A stretch of 64,000 nt of DNA from Aromatoleum toluclasticum ATCC 700605 (GCF_000378245.1 NZ_KB899513.1:1-64000); one strand, 5' to 3'. Counted from the first letter of the stretch, positions 1 through 8,139 are shown. The notes: generated by a model not told the origin, from the sequence alone. Translations and numbers: made by a program.

Positions 1-204
1 GAGCGGTATCGTCTTTATGCAAAAACGGGTTGGGCGACCCGCAACGCTTCTCCTGTGGGTTGGTATGTTGGGTTTGTGGAAACACCGGACGACATCTGGA
101 TTTTCGCTCTGAACCTTGCCACCCGCGATGCCAAGGATCTCCCGCTGCGCATCCAGATAGCCAAAGATGCGTTGAAGGAAAAGGGCGCGTTGCCGCCAAG
201 CTAA
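1..204 (+). CDS. Class D (OXA-type) beta-lactamase, C-terminal 67 residues (cut by window edge)
   Basis: The frame is open from base 1 to TAA at 202-204. The peptide has the class D C-terminal pattern: YAKTGWA with the K-T-G active-site triad at residues 8-10, then GWYVGFVE (the 'GW-VGWVE' strand), then an FALNL strand and a C-terminal helix ending in G-LPPS. In this family KTG lines the serine active site and the enzymes hydrolyse beta-lactams in the periplasm. The serine nucleophile and SxV motif lie outside the window, so activity cannot be judged. I see no convincing attC site after the stop, so a gene-cassette origin is not supported. An IS end lies 80 bp downstream. The family call is firm; the subtype is unknown. 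Confidence 0.85.
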   Translation, partial: ERYRLYAKTGWATRNASPVGWYVGFVETPDDIWIFALNLATRDAKDLPLRIQIAKDALKEKGALPPS

Positions 205-284
205 CGTCTCCTTTCGGAAAAGTTCAACTCCCGCTTCGGGTCGCTATGGATAGATTTGCATAGTGAAGCTTTGGCTACCACGAG

Positions 285-300
285 AACCCGGGGCGATTCA
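285..300 (-). repeat. Solitary insertion-sequence terminal repeat
   Basis: The 16 bp AACCCGGGGCGATTCA are identical to the right tip of the IS3-family element (ending at 2949) and are the inverse of its left tip (from 327). The preceding bases (GGCTACCACGAG) also resemble the right end. It lies 26 bp from the left end of the intact element, with no transposase of its own. It reads as the remnant of a second, deleted copy. Confidence 0.7.
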
Positions 301-376
301 AAGTCATAGGGCGCCGTGGCACAATTTGAATCGCCCCGGGTTTGATGGAGGCTCTAACTCTTGAGAAGATAGAGCC

Positions 377-700
377 ATGAAGAAGTCCGTGAAGTTCTCC
401 CCCGAAGTCCGTGAGCGTGCGGTGCGCATGGTTGCCGAGTGTCGCGGCGATCATCCGTCGCAGTGGGCAGCCGTTGAATCCATCGCCGCCAAGATTAGTT
501 GCACGCCGCAGACGTTGCTGACCTGGGTGCGTCAGCACGAACGGGATAGCGGACAGCGCGAGGGACCTACCACGGCCGATCAGAAACGCGTCAAGGAACT
601 GGAGCGCGAGGTCCGTGAGTTGCGCAAAGCCAATGAGATTCTGAAGCTTGCCAGCGCGTTTTTCGCCCAGGCGGAGCTCGACCGCCGATTCAAGTCCTGA
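377..700 (+). CDS. IS3-family transposase OrfA (helix-turn-helix)
   Basis: 107 residues. The N-terminal two thirds form the transposase-8 helix-turn-helix ([14 protein letters not shown] at residues 5-18, then [17 protein letters not shown]). The last third is a coiled-coil leucine zipper ([20 protein letters not shown]). OrfA binds the IS ends; the OrfAB fusion made by programmed -1 frameshifting is the active transposase. The frame ends at TGA 698-700, and orfB is open in the -1 frame through 694-786, so the overlap permits frameshifting near the T-rich stretch around 658-663. GAAGATAGAGCC precedes the ATG. The gene looks intact although its partner is broken. Confidence 0.9.
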   Translation: MKKSVKFSPEVRERAVRMVAECRGDHPSQWAAVESIAAKISCTPQTLLTWVRQHERDSGQREGPTTADQKRVKELEREVRELRKANEILKLASAFFAQAELDRRFKS

Positions 701-786
701 GAGCCTTCGTCGACGCGCATCGCGATGCCTTCGGGGTCGAGCCGATCTGCAGGCAATTGCAGATCGCCCCATCCGGCTACCGGCGC
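694..786 (+). pseudogene. IS3-family transposase orfB, 5' fragment
   Basis: In the -1 frame relative to orfA, 694-786 encodes the usual OrfB start region: [20 protein letters not shown] then QIAPSGYRR. After codon 784-786 the ISAs1-family element begins. The protein sequence resumes with HVALLRNPERR at 2092, in frame once the insert and one target repeat are removed. The gene is therefore split, not frameshifted, and precise excision would restore it. Confidence 0.8.
777..786. repeat. Target-site duplication, left copy
   Basis: CTACCGGCGC lies directly before the left tip of the ISAs1-family element and is repeated without mismatch at 2082-2091. The 10-bp length fits this family and shows that the element arrived by transposition. 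Confidence 0.9.
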
Positions 787-2081
787 CAGGGCTGCCGCAG
801 CTACGCGCTTGTCGTTGACCATCCCAGAATGACGTTCACGATCAACCACTTGCCACACCCCTGTTCACAAGCGGTTGTTTTGTGTAGCTTCCTGTCTTTT
901 TGGGCAACCAATGGACACAGGGAAGCTGGCCGACATGGTGGAGGTTTTCGAAGGCCTGGAGGATTGGCGCAGCGCGCAACAGACGCGGCATCGGCTGTGC
1001 GAAGTGCTCACCGTGGCGGTGTGTGCAGTGCTCAGCGGCGCCGACGACTTCGAGGAGATCTCGCAGTGGGGGCGCGCCAAACTGCCATGGCTGCGGGGCT
1101 TTCTGCGGCTCGACTACGGTGTCGCCTCGCCCGATACCTTCGAGCGCGTGTTCGCGCTGCTCGATCCGAAGCAGTTCGAGCAGGCCTTTCGCGCCTGGGT
1201 GGCAGGCATCGTCCCGGCGCTGGGCAAAGACCAGGTCATCGCCATCGATGGGAAGTCGAGCCGACGCACCACGAGCAAGGCGGCCGCTGCGCCGCTGCAT
1301 CTGGTCAGTGCGTTTGCGGCCAACGTGGGCGTGGTGCTGGGCCAGACGGCGACGGCGGAGAAGTCGAACGAGATCACAGCGATTCCCGAACTGCTCCAGG
1401 TGCTCGACATCGAGGGCTGCATCGTCACCATCGATGCGATGGGCACGCAGACCAAGATCGCACGTGCCATCCGTGAGCGAGGCGCCCACTACGTGCTGTG
1501 CGTGAAAGACAACCACCCGAAGCTGCTCGACTCGATCATGTTCGCCGACCTCGATCCGCGCGGTCCGCTGACACCGAGTTCGACGCATAAAACCACGAGC
1601 ACTGGCCATGGACGGACCGAAGTGCGCAGCTGTACGGCCTATGACGTGACCGATCGGCTCCACAAGGCCGAGGCCTGGAAGGATGTGGCCAGCTTTGCCG
1701 CCGTCGAGCGAGTGCGAACGCTGGGAGAACGCACCAGTACCGAGCACGCGTACTACATCAGCAGCCTGCCGGCCGATGCCGAGCGGATTGCGCTGGCGAT
1801 CAGAAGCCATTGGGAAGTCGAGAATCGTCTGCACTGGTGTCTGGATGTTCAGTTCGGTGACGACTACGCACGGGGCCGCATCGGTCACATTGCCCACAAC
1901 CTGGCGCTGGTGCGCCACATGGCGCTCAATCTCATCCGGCTCGATACGTCAATCAAGACCAGCATCAAGACCAAGCGACTGCTGGCAGCAACATCCGACG
2001 AGTTTCGGGCCACGCTGCTCGGCTTCGAGACGCCAGACGAGGATGACGATGAATGATGAATGCGTAGCTGCGGCAGCCCTG
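787..2081 (+). mobile_element. ISAs1-family insertion sequence (1295 bp)
   Basis: The terminal inverted repeats begin CAGGGCTGCCGCAGCTACGC at 787-806, matched by the complement ending at 2081; a CAGGG start is typical of ISAs1. The element carries one transposase gene and is flanked by perfect 10-bp direct repeats (777-786, 2082-2091). It is nested inside the orfB of an IS3-family element, so it arrived later. The gene and both ends look complete, so it may be active. Confidence 0.92.
911..2056 (+). CDS. ISAs1-family DDE transposase
   Basis: 381 residues from ATG 911; the frame could begin further upstream at 875 with a non-ATG codon, but MDTGKLADMVEVF is the more usual N terminus. Family features are an N-terminal DDE-associated region (LADMVEVFEGLEDWR, then GADDFEEISQWGRAK), the first catalytic Asp in IAIDGKSSRR, the second in IVTIDAMGTQ, and the C-terminal HWEVENRLHWCLDVQFGDD helix carrying the catalytic Glu region. 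It catalyses cut-and-paste transposition of the surrounding element. The gene fills nearly the whole element and has no internal stop. Confidence 0.93.
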   Translation: MDTGKLADMVEVFEGLEDWRSAQQTRHRLCEVLTVAVCAVLSGADDFEEISQWGRAKLPWLRGFLRLDYGVASPDTFERVFALLDPKQFEQAFRAWVAGIVPALGKDQVIAIDGKSSRRTTSKAAAAPLHLVSAFAANVGVVLGQTATAEKSNEITAIPELLQVLDIEGCIVTIDAMGTQTKIARAIRERGAHYVLCVKDNHPKLLDSIMFADLDPRGPLTPSSTHKTTSTGHGRTEVRSCTAYDVTDRLHKAEAWKDVASFAAVERVRTLGERTSTEHAYYISSLPADAERIALAIRSHWEVENRLHWCLDVQFGDDYARGRIGHIAHNLALVRHMALNLIRLDTSIKTSIKTKRLLAATSDEFRATLLGFETPDEDDDE

Positions 2082-2091
2082 CTACCGGCGC
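2082..2091. repeat. Target-site duplication, right copy
   Basis: CTACCGGCGC, identical to 777-786, follows the right tip of the ISAs1-family element directly. Reading resumes here in the orfB frame (Y-R-R-H-V-A-L-L). Confidence 0.9.
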
Positions 2092-2910
2092 CATGTCGCG
2101 CTGCTGCGCAATCCTGAACGACGCAGTCAGAGAGTGCAGCGCGACGAGATGTTGATGCCCGAGATCGAGCGCGTCTGGCAAGCCAACCTGCAGGTTTATG
2201 GTGCCGACAAGGTCTGGCGGCAACTGAACCGGGAAGGTGTCGCGGTAGCCCGCTGCACGGTCGAGCGACTTATGCGCCGTCATGGGCTGCGTGGTGTCGT
2301 ACGAGGCAAGGTCGTGCGCACCACGATCAGCGACAGCAAGGCGGCGTGTCCGCTGGATCGGGTCAATCGGCAGTTCAAGGCCGACCGCCCCAACCAGTTG
2401 TGGGTCTCGGACTTCACTTATGTCTCGACCTGGCAAGGCTGGCTGTATGTGGCCTTCGTCATCGATGTCTTTGCCCGACGCATCGTGGGCTGGCGTGTGA
2501 GCAGTTCCATGCACACGGACTTCGTGCTCGATGCCCTGGAGCAGGCGCTGTACGCCCGCCAGCCAAGTCCCGAAGAAGCCCTGATCCACCACTCCGACAG
2601 AGGCTCGCAGTACGTCTCGATCCGCTACAGCGAGCGCCTGGCCGAAGCAGGTATAGAGCCGTCCGTCGGCAGCAAGGGCGACAGCTATGACAATGCTCTG
2701 GCAGAGACGATCAATGGTTTGTACAAGGCAGAGATGATCCACCGGCGAGCACCCTGGAAAACCAAGGAATCTGTGGAGCTGGCAACGCTGGAATGGGTGT
2801 CCTGGTTTAACCACCACCGGCTGCTCGAACCCATCGGGTATATCCCGCCCGCAGAAGCTGAGGCAAACTACTACAGGCAACTCGCCCGTCAGACCGCCAT
2901 CGCGGCCTGA
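2092..2910 (+). pseudogene. IS3-family transposase orfB, 3' part with complete rve integrase core
   Basis: This continues the orfB begun at 694. The catalytic core is whole: the first Asp in LWVSDFTYVSTWQGW, the second in IHHSDRGSQYVS, and the Glu in SYDNALAETINGLYKAE, the DDE triad of the rve fold. The HTH_21 segment (EIERVWQANLQVYGADKVWR) is also present. An internal ATG at 2134 could give a 258-residue product holding the core but lacking the N-terminal part. The true gene is interrupted by the ISAs1-family element, so normal OrfAB fusion cannot form. Confidence 0.85.
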
Positions 2911-2949
2911 CTTAAACCAACCGGCCTCCACGGAACCCGGGGCGATTCA

Positions 2950-3534
2950 GGTGGAGGCCATATTATTGAGCCGAGGATGCCGCTTCCGGGGATTGGGTGG
3001 TATGCAACGTGCGCAGAGCCTGGCGGACTTCGGTTTGGAATTATTCAAGTTGATCAAGATGCTGCCTAAGGTTATTGCCGAACAATTCTCTGCTGGCCGC
3101 CGTCCTCGACAGGCCATGATCGGCGCTCAAACGTCTAGCATCTGCTTCTGACAGCGGCGAATTTCGGCTTCGGGTCGTTACAGTGAGTTCTCATAATCGT
3201 CGATCCTGCCATTCAACAGCGCAGGGGCGGACGTAGCAGGGTGCTCAATCTTTGCCACCGGTCTTTGTGGTCGTGCTGGAGGGCAAATGAGGAAAAAGGG
3301 AGCAAAGAGCGCGAACCTGTACGCAACATTGCGAGTGCTGCGATGTTCGGGGGGTAATGTCGCCGAAGTAGGGCAGGGGACTTCCCCGGGTTTCCGGTTT
3401 CCGGTTTTCGGCCCGAAGCTGCCGGCCAGCCTGCGTCGATTGAGCGGCTGAAGTAGTGCGGACAGCTGCCGCACGGCGCTCAGCGCCGCCGGAATGCGGT
3501 TGCCCAGGGGATATGGCGAGACGGACACGCAGTC
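2950..3534. other. Non-coding stretch between IS and parDE
   Basis: No frame here has a recognisable product. A 66-codon frame at 2951-3151 begins at the IS border and resembles nothing I know. The segment GCTTCGGGTCG at about 3168 also occurs before the IS (about 235), perhaps the same pre-insertion DNA. Purine-rich and CCGG-rich simple stretches occur near 3380-3415. Confidence 0.5.
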
Positions 3535-3551
3535 TTGCCAAATTTTGCCAA
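3535..3551 (+). promoter_or_regulatory. Candidate ParD operator (direct repeat)
   Basis: TTGCCAA at 3535-3541 is repeated at 3545-3551, about 20 bp before the parD start. ParD antitoxins usually repress their own promoter through short repeats in this position. Binding by this ParD is inference from location only. Confidence 0.35.
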
Positions 3552-3569
3552 GCCGACTAATCTGAGGCC

Positions 3570-3821
3570 ATGAGCACGATGAACATTTCCTTGCCCGATA
3601 GCCTGAAGTCCTTCGTGGACGAGCAGGTCAGCGAGCGCGGCTTCGGTAGTAGCAGCGAGTACCTGCGCGAACTGATCCGCAAGGATCAGGGGCGTCAGCG
3701 CTTGCGTGGCTTGTTGCTGGCGGGCGCAGCCTCTGCACAGGGATCGCCAGCCAATGCCGCTTACTTCGAAGGTCTGCGTGACCGGGTACGCAAGGCTGCA
3801 AAGTCTGTTTCTCGCGGGTGA
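3570..3821 (+). CDS. parD: ParD-family type II antitoxin
   Basis: 83 residues. The N terminus NISLPDSLKSFVDEQVSE followed by GFGSSSEYLRELIRKDQ is the ribbon-helix-helix DNA-binding domain of the ParD/CopG superfamily. The C-terminal tail (after residue 55) is the part that in this family wraps around the toxin. TGAGG lies before the ATG. Its stop overlaps the GTG start of the ParE-like toxin gene by TGA within GTGA, the usual antitoxin-first coupling. It should neutralise the toxin and repress the operon; a direct repeat upstream is a possible operator. Confidence 0.88.
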   Translation: MSTMNISLPDSLKSFVDEQVSERGFGSSSEYLRELIRKDQGRQRLRGLLLAGAASAQGSPANAAYFEGLRDRVRKAAKSVSRG

Positions 3822-4150
3822 GGGTCAAGCCGGTAGTTCCGCGTGAGCAGGCCAACCTAGACGTCGACAACGTGGTCGCCTACTACCTGGACGAGGGGGC
3901 CGCGTCGATCGCACTCGATTTCATCGACGCGTTGGAACAGGTTTATACCCACATAGGTCGCCATCCCGCCACAGGTTCGCCTCGTTACGGGCATGAATTG
4001 GACCTTCCCGGTCTACGCTCTTGGTCGCTGTCTCGCTACCCTTACCTCGTCTTCTACGTCGAACGGCCAGACCACATTGATGTCTGGCGTGTGCTGCATG
4101 GCCAGCGCGATATTCCCACTTGGATGCAAGACCCCGACGCCTTAGCCTGA
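3818..4150 (+). CDS. parE: ParE/RelE-family type II toxin
   Basis: 110 residues from GTG 3818, overlapping the parD stop. It shows the ParE fold pattern: an N-terminal strand, helices with DVDNVVAYYLDEG and ALDFIDALEQVYTHIGRHP, then GSPRYGHEL, LPGLRSWSLSRYPYLVFY and a last strand with VWRVLHGQRD. ParE toxins poison DNA gyrase, while RelE relatives cut mRNA; sequence alone does not tell which applies. The pair follows the insertion sequences and probably stabilises the island. Confidence 0.88.
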   Translation: MRVKPVVPREQANLDVDNVVAYYLDEGAASIALDFIDALEQVYTHIGRHPATGSPRYGHELDLPGLRSWSLSRYPYLVFYVERPDHIDVWRVLHGQRDIPTWMQDPDALA

Positions 4151-4401
4151 CGCCACCGCCCGGCATTTCCGCGAGCCAGTCATTGCTGTCCGCTTACGAA
4201 AGCCACCCTTCAACCTTGCAAACTAGAGCAGCCAGCCAGGGCACGAAACGCCGAAAGTCCATCACCAAATGCCTGGATCACTCTGAAAGCTGTCGCACAG
4301 CCTTTTCAGGTCAGCGGCTGTGCCCGACCCGCTCCGGGCTGACGACCTTTCTTAAACCGGACGCTCGCATCTGCAAACGGTGGTACAGCAGGATCAGGTG
4401 A

Positions 4402-4638
4402 TCAGCCACAGCAGCCGTGCTTCTTTCGATCTTCCTGTACGGGTGGGCACGGCACCGTCCCGTAGGAGCAGAACACGCAGCAGTCGCCGGCGTTCGGGCG
4501 CAGCAGTGCGTGACAGGCCTGGCACTCGTAGAACCATTGGCAGGCATCCGCAGGCATCTGTTCGGTCTTGGTGTGCCCGCATTTCGGACAGGTCAGCGTG
4601 GATTCTAGAATCACGGCGCTCTCCGGCATGGGTTTCAT
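4402..4638 (-). CDS. GDCCVxC-domain small metal-module protein (copy 1)
   Basis: 78 residues starting MKPMPESAV. An N-terminal zinc-ribbon-like CPKCGHTKTE is followed by DACQWFYECQACH and the defining GDCCVFCSYGTVPCPP block; the end, KKHGCCG, adds two Cys. In some relatives a Cys in GDCCVxC is selenocysteine; here plain TGC/TGT codons are used. The start overlaps the CDF gene stop by ATGA, so the two are translated together. The second copy (61028-61273) sits likewise after merTP. The role is unknown; a thiol-rich metal handling or reductase function is inference from context. Confidence 0.85.
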   Translation of the reverse strand: MKPMPESAVILESTLTCPKCGHTKTEQMPADACQWFYECQACHALLRPNAGDCCVFCSYGTVPCPPVQEDRKKHGCCG

Positions 4639-5273
4639 GCGGGCGTGGCCGCAGCCGCATGGGCGGCGATTTCTCCGCGTGCCTGCCGCACGACGCTCCG
4701 GCCCGCCAAGAGTGCCAGGCCAGCGATCACCACCGCTACCAGCAGATCCGGCCAAGCGGTGCCGGTGCCCAGGACGCCCACGGCCGCCAGCCCCACCGCC
4801 ACATTCACGATGGCGTCGTTGCGGCTGCACAGCCAGACCGAGCGCATGTTCGCGTCGCCGTCGCGAAACGCGTGGAGCATCGCCGCGACGCTGCCATTGG
4901 CCAGCAAGGCGAGCACGGCGATGGCGCCCATGGTGACGGGTTCCGGCGGGATGCCGGACATCGCCGTCCAGGCGGTCTTGCCGAGGACGAAGAGACCATA
5001 GACGCCCATGGTCAGCCCTTTGACCAAAGCGGCGCGGGCGCGCCACAACAAGCCCATGGACAGCACCGCCAGCGACAAGCCGTAGTTGGCGGCATCACCG
5101 GCAAAATCGATCGCGTCTGCGAGCAGGGACACCGAACCGGCGTGCAGCCCGCCGACGGTTTCGACCAGGAACATCAGGGCATTGATTGCGAGCGCCACCC
5201 ACAGCGCCTTGCGGAAACGCGGACTGACGACGGCCCTTGCTGACGAACATTCTCCGGAGCAGCAAGTGGACAT
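4635..5273 (-). CDS. Cation diffusion facilitator (CDF) exporter, probably Cd/Zn/Pb
   Basis: 212 residues with about six hydrophobic segments and no long cytoplasmic C-terminal domain, so it is shorter than CzcD/ZitB. The TM2 metal motif is D-x3-D (LADAIDFAGDAANY) where ZitB-type proteins have H-x3-D; the TM5 site is C-x3-D (LCSRNDAIVN) where a His is usual. The N terminus is Cys-rich (MSTCCSGEC). It is transcribed away from a CadR-like regulator behind a 19-bp-spaced promoter, which suggests metal-inducible export of a soft divalent cation across the inner membrane. The metal itself is inferred. Confidence 0.85.
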   Translation of the reverse strand: MSTCCSGECSSARAVVSPRFRKALWVALAINALMFLVETVGGLHAGSVSLLADAIDFAGDAANYGLSLAVLSMGLLWRARAALVKGLTMGVYGLFVLGKTAWTAMSGIPPEPVTMGAIAVLALLANGSVAAMLHAFRDGDANMRSVWLCSRNDAIVNVAVGLAAVGVLGTGTAWPDLLVAVVIAGLALLAGRSVVRQARGEIAAHAAAATPA

Positions 5274-5300
5274 GGTCTTTCCTTCGCAATTCGATTGCCG

Positions 5301-5331
5301 CCATTGGAAACCATGGAGTCACTCCAGGGTC
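5301..5331 (-). promoter_or_regulatory. MerR-type promoter/operator of the CDF-GDCCVxC operon
   Basis: On the minus strand TTGACC (5331-5326, -35) and TCCAAT (5306-5301, -10) are 19 bp apart, the long spacer typical of MerR-family promoters. Between them lies the near-perfect dyad CTGGAGT-G-ACTCCAT. It sits between the divergent CDF and regulator genes, where a CadR/PbrR-type activator is expected to bind. Confidence 0.75.
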
Positions 5332-5367
5332 AAGCATTTATAGTGATCGGTCTGACGGGAGGTAAAC

Positions 5368-5811
5368 ATGCGCATCGGGGAACTCGCTCAAACGACCGGC
5401 GTGGGCGTCGAGACGATCCGGTACTACGAGAAGGCGGGTCTGCTGCCGACACCGCCCCGGCAGTCGAACGGGTACCGGGATTACGGCGAGCACCATGGCG
5501 AGCGCCTGGCCTTCATCCGTCATTGCCGCGCGCTCGACATGCCGTTGGCCGAGATCGGGCGCCTGCTCGATTTCGTCACGCACCCGGAAGCCGACTGCGG
5601 TGACATCAACCGGCTGATCGACGAGCAACTGGCTCGCGTACGGGCGCGGCTGTACTCGCTACATGCTTTGGAGAAACAGCTCACGGCGCTACGTGCGCGC
5701 TGCAAAATCGGACAGGTCCCTGCCGACTGCGGCATCCTGCACGAGTTGGTGGCGGCCGCTCACGGCGAAGCCTGCGCCTGCCACGCCGCCAATCCCGGGG
5801 AAGTGCGATGA
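5368..5811 (+). CDS. MerR-family Cd/Pb(/Zn)-type regulator, CadR/PbrR-like
   Basis: 147 residues. The winged-helix start is [20 protein letters not shown], followed by a long dimerisation helix (residues about 80-112). The sensing cysteines match the CadR/PbrR pattern: C77 (EADCGDIN), C112 (ARCKIG) and C121 (ADCGIL), with extra Cys and His at the end (GEACACH). Such proteins underwind a 19-bp-spaced promoter when metal binds; that promoter lies upstream in the divergent orientation. Its stop overlaps the ynfA start by ATGA. Confidence 0.9.
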   Translation: MRIGELAQTTGVGVETIRYYEKAGLLPTPPRQSNGYRDYGEHHGERLAFIRHCRALDMPLAEIGRLLDFVTHPEADCGDINRLIDEQLARVRARLYSLHALEKQLTALRARCKIGQVPADCGILHELVAAAHGEACACHAANPGEVR

Positions 5812-6143
5812 TGCAGTTGATCAAGACCACGGGCCTGTTCGCGATCACCGCGGTCGCGGAGATCCTTGGCTGCTATCTGCCGTGGCTCGTGTTGAAGCAG
5901 GGACGTCCGCCGTGGCTGCTTTTGCCCGCCGCCGTCTCGCTCGCCCTATTCGCCTGGCTGCTGACCTTGCATCCGTTCGCCGCGGGGCGCACGTATGCGG
6001 CCTACGGCGGTGTCTATGTGGCCGTGGCGCTGGGCTGGCTTTGGGCCGTGGATGGCGTCGCGCCGACACGCTGGGACGCGATCGGCGCGGGCGTGGCGCT
6101 GGTCGGTATGGCGATCATTGCGCTGCAGCCGAGGAGCATCTAA
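5808..6143 (+). CDS. ynfA: YnfA-family (UPF0060) small four-helix membrane protein (copy 1)
   Basis: 111 residues with four hydrophobic segments. It carries the family blocks [41 protein letters not shown] and a last helix ending [10 protein letters not shown]. YnfA proteins resemble small multidrug resistance transporters. It is coupled to the CadR-like regulator (ATGA overlap) and co-transcribed with it, away from the CDF gene. The same regulator-ynfA pairing recurs with merR at 61986-62734, which suggests a metal-related role; that role is inferred. Confidence 0.88.
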   Translation: MMQLIKTTGLFAITAVAEILGCYLPWLVLKQGRPPWLLLPAAVSLALFAWLLTLHPFAAGRTYAAYGGVYVAVALGWLWAVDGVAPTRWDAIGAGVALVGMAIIALQPRSI

Positions 6144-6686
6144 TCGGACCGGGCGCTACGCCGCGCCGCACCGTCTCTTGATCTGGAGCGACGGAGCATC
6201 GAGCGGCGCTCGGTCACCTTCATTACCTGCTCGAAGGCCGCACGCGATCTATACATCTAAATGACATATTCGAACATCCGCAATCGGCCCGAACTCGGAG
6301 TGGCCGGAAATGGCCGTTATGGACAGCTGTTCATAACGCCCAAGTGCGGCTATAGACAACAACGAAGATCCGAAATCGTAACGGCTGTTTGTTCCTGGCG
6401 TAGCGGACATCCCACCTAAAAGATCTGTCATCCTTGGGCTTTGCAAGGATGCGTAGCGCGAGATAAGCCTTATCGGCTGAGTTGGATTCGTTTTTTGCGC
6501 GTGACGCTCAGGTGTTTGAAGTACGCAATGCGGCTCTGGGGCGCCACTCCCGCGCCCTCGCCCTCAAGTTCTGCCGGCAAGAGCGGTTTATCAGGGCGTG
6601 GAAAGAAGCATCAGGGCGTGGAAAGAAGCGCTGAACTCATGACGGCGATTCTTCACCAGCCCTAATGAAAGGCAGATATTAGCGAA
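6144..6686. other. Non-coding stretch after ynfA
   Basis: No frame with a believable product is visible. The base composition is lower in GC than the flanking genes. The only clear structure is a 20-bp tandem duplication at 6590-6629. Confidence 0.5.
6590..6629. repeat. 20-bp perfect tandem duplication
   Basis: ATCAGGGCGTGGAAAGAAGC occurs twice head to tail (6590-6609, 6610-6629). It lies in non-coding DNA 58 bp before the next gene and looks like a simple slippage event. Confidence 0.9.
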
Positions 6687-6980
6687 ATGCAACAAGGAGA
6701 GCACTTGAACGTTCGCGAACTGATCGAGATCCTTGCGAGCCTGCCGCCCGTCGCGCGAGTAGTGGTCGACGACGTCGAAGGCGTGTTTGATGACGTGGGG
6801 TTTGCTAAAGCAGTAGCGATCCGCGGGAACGCAAATCAAGACGCACACTACTACGGCCCGCACCTGGCGGACGATCTCCAGCCGTGGGAAACGGCGGCGT
6901 GCATCGGCGCGGCGCGTACGAGAGGTGCACGGCTCACGGTTGCAGACATGGAAGCCGATAAAGCGCGGGGGATTTGGTGA
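6687..6980 (+). CDS. Hypothetical protein coupled to a metallophosphoesterase
   Basis: 97 residues starting MQQGEHLNVRELIEILASLP, acidic, without signal peptide or membrane segment. The N terminus (ELIEILASLPPVARVVVDDVEG) resembles short strand-helix modules seen in phage or plasmid accessory proteins, but I recognise no family. Its stop overlaps the ATG of the metallophosphoesterase gene (TGATG), so the two form an operon. Confidence 0.55.
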   Translation: MQQGEHLNVRELIEILASLPPVARVVVDDVEGVFDDVGFAKAVAIRGNANQDAHYYGPHLADDLQPWETAACIGAARTRGARLTVADMEADKARGIW

Positions 6981-7750
6981 TGAAGCTCTGCATTGCGTCC
7001 GATGTCCATCTCGAATTTGGCGAGCCGTGGGAGCCGGCCGATCTCGACTATGACGTGCTCGTGCTGGCCGGCGATATCGACGTCGGCACCAAGGGCTTCA
7101 AGCGGTTTCGCGGGTGGCGCGATCGGTGGATGATCTACGTCGCAGGCAATCACGAGTTCTACGGCCAGAACATGCCCGCGACGGTGCGCCAGTTGCACGG
7201 ACTACGCGCTGAAGCCGAGCGTGCAGGCAGCTTCTTCCTCGAAAAGTCCTCGACCGTGATCGAGGGCGTGCGCTTTCTCGGAACGACGCTCTGGACCGAC
7301 TTCCAGCTGTTCGGTGCCCATCGCCGCAGCGAAGCAATGAACGCGGCCGAAGAGCAGATGACCGATTACCGGAAGATCGTCGCGCTGAAAGACGGGCCGA
7401 CGAAGGTCATGCTGTCGGCTGTCGACACCCTGCGCATCCACGAATACGCCCGCGACTGGCTTGCTCACGAGCTCGCGCAGCCGCACGACGGTCCGACGGT
7501 GGTCGTGACACATCATGCACCGTCGATCCAGTCGATCGCGCCACGCTTCCGGGGTGATCTGGTGACTGCAGCGTATGCCTCGAACCTCGAAGGGCTGATC
7601 CTGGAGCATCAGCCGACGCTGTGGATTCACGGCCATTCGCACGTCGCCTGCGACTACCGCATCGGCGCGACACGGGTTGTCGCGAACCCGAAGGGCTATC
7701 CAGGCGAAACGTTTGTTGGGTTCCAGCCGCGCCTGGTTGTTGAGGTTTGA
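6980..7750 (+). CDS. Calcineurin-type metallophosphoesterase
   Basis: 256 residues from ATG 6980, which overlaps the upstream stop. All five family metal-binding blocks are present in order: SDVHLEF (D-x-H, residues 7-9), LAGDID, VAGNHEFY, VVVTHHAPS and IHGHSH near the C terminus. These coordinate two metal ions for hydrolysis of phosphomono- or phosphodiesters. There is no signal peptide, so it is cytosolic. The substrate is unknown. Similar genes are common on plasmids and prophages beside small hypotheticals. Confidence 0.85.
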   Translation: MKLCIASDVHLEFGEPWEPADLDYDVLVLAGDIDVGTKGFKRFRGWRDRWMIYVAGNHEFYGQNMPATVRQLHGLRAEAERAGSFFLEKSSTVIEGVRFLGTTLWTDFQLFGAHRRSEAMNAAEEQMTDYRKIVALKDGPTKVMLSAVDTLRIHEYARDWLAHELAQPHDGPTVVVTHHAPSIQSIAPRFRGDLVTAAYASNLEGLILEHQPTLWIHGHSHVACDYRIGATRVVANPKGYPGETFVGFQPRLVVEV

Positions 7751-8139
7751 GACGACGAAGCCGTATGAGCGCACCGCGCTCTTATCTTCGCTCGCGAGCT
7801 GCTCGAAGAGCTCCGTGATCGCACAAGACATCCAGGGACAACAGTGAGGAGTGGGGGCGGCAAGGCACGCATCTGCACTCGCGCCATTGCGACCATCAAG
7901 ATGTCATCAGGGGGTTAATGTCAAGTTCCGCCGCGTAGGCAGAATGTGAACAGGGCACGACACCATGACGTCGATCCTGCTTCGACGTCCAATCACACAG
8001 AACCGTAGCTCACCAGTCCGGCGAACTCACGCTGCCAAAGCTGAGCTGACATACGACTTTCGTCGCGCATGTCCCGGAGGGGGCAATAATCCAAAAATCG
8101 CGGGCATGTCGCACGAGGATAGGCAGCGTGCGGGGCGAC
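7751..8139. other. Intergenic stretch between convergent genes
   Basis: Nothing identifiable as a gene. Around 7910 the motif GGGGGTTAATGTCAAGTTCC appears; similar GGGTAATGTC strings occur at about 3350 and 10400, each in non-coding DNA, possibly ends of small decayed mobile units. Confidence 0.4.

Larger units (their letters stand above)
327..2949 (+). mobile_element. IS3-family insertion sequence, interrupted by an ISAs1-family element
   Basis: The terminal inverted repeats are TGAATCGCCCCGGGTT at 327-342 and its complement ending at 2949; similarity continues to TGGAGGC on the inner side. Inside are orfA (377-700) and an orfB in the -1 frame, the IS3 family arrangement. Removing the nested 1295-bp element and one 10-bp target repeat leaves about 1.32 kb, a normal IS3 length. 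The outer flanks (ACAATT on the left, GGTGGA on the right) show no 3-5 bp target duplication, so this copy may have lost a flank through recombination with the neighbouring remnant at 285-300. Confidence 0.85.

Noticed and set aside
205-284. Possible attC site after the beta-lactamase gene
   Set aside because: Neither a proper RYYYAAC nor a matching GTTRRRY core with paired arms could be found.
842-1918. 358-codon minus-strand frame
   Set aside because: Antisense to the ISAs1-family transposase, no known domain; a shadow.
2951-3151. 66-codon frame starting at the IS border
   Set aside because: No ribosome site, no family, and starts in DNA adjoining the IS end; likely chance.
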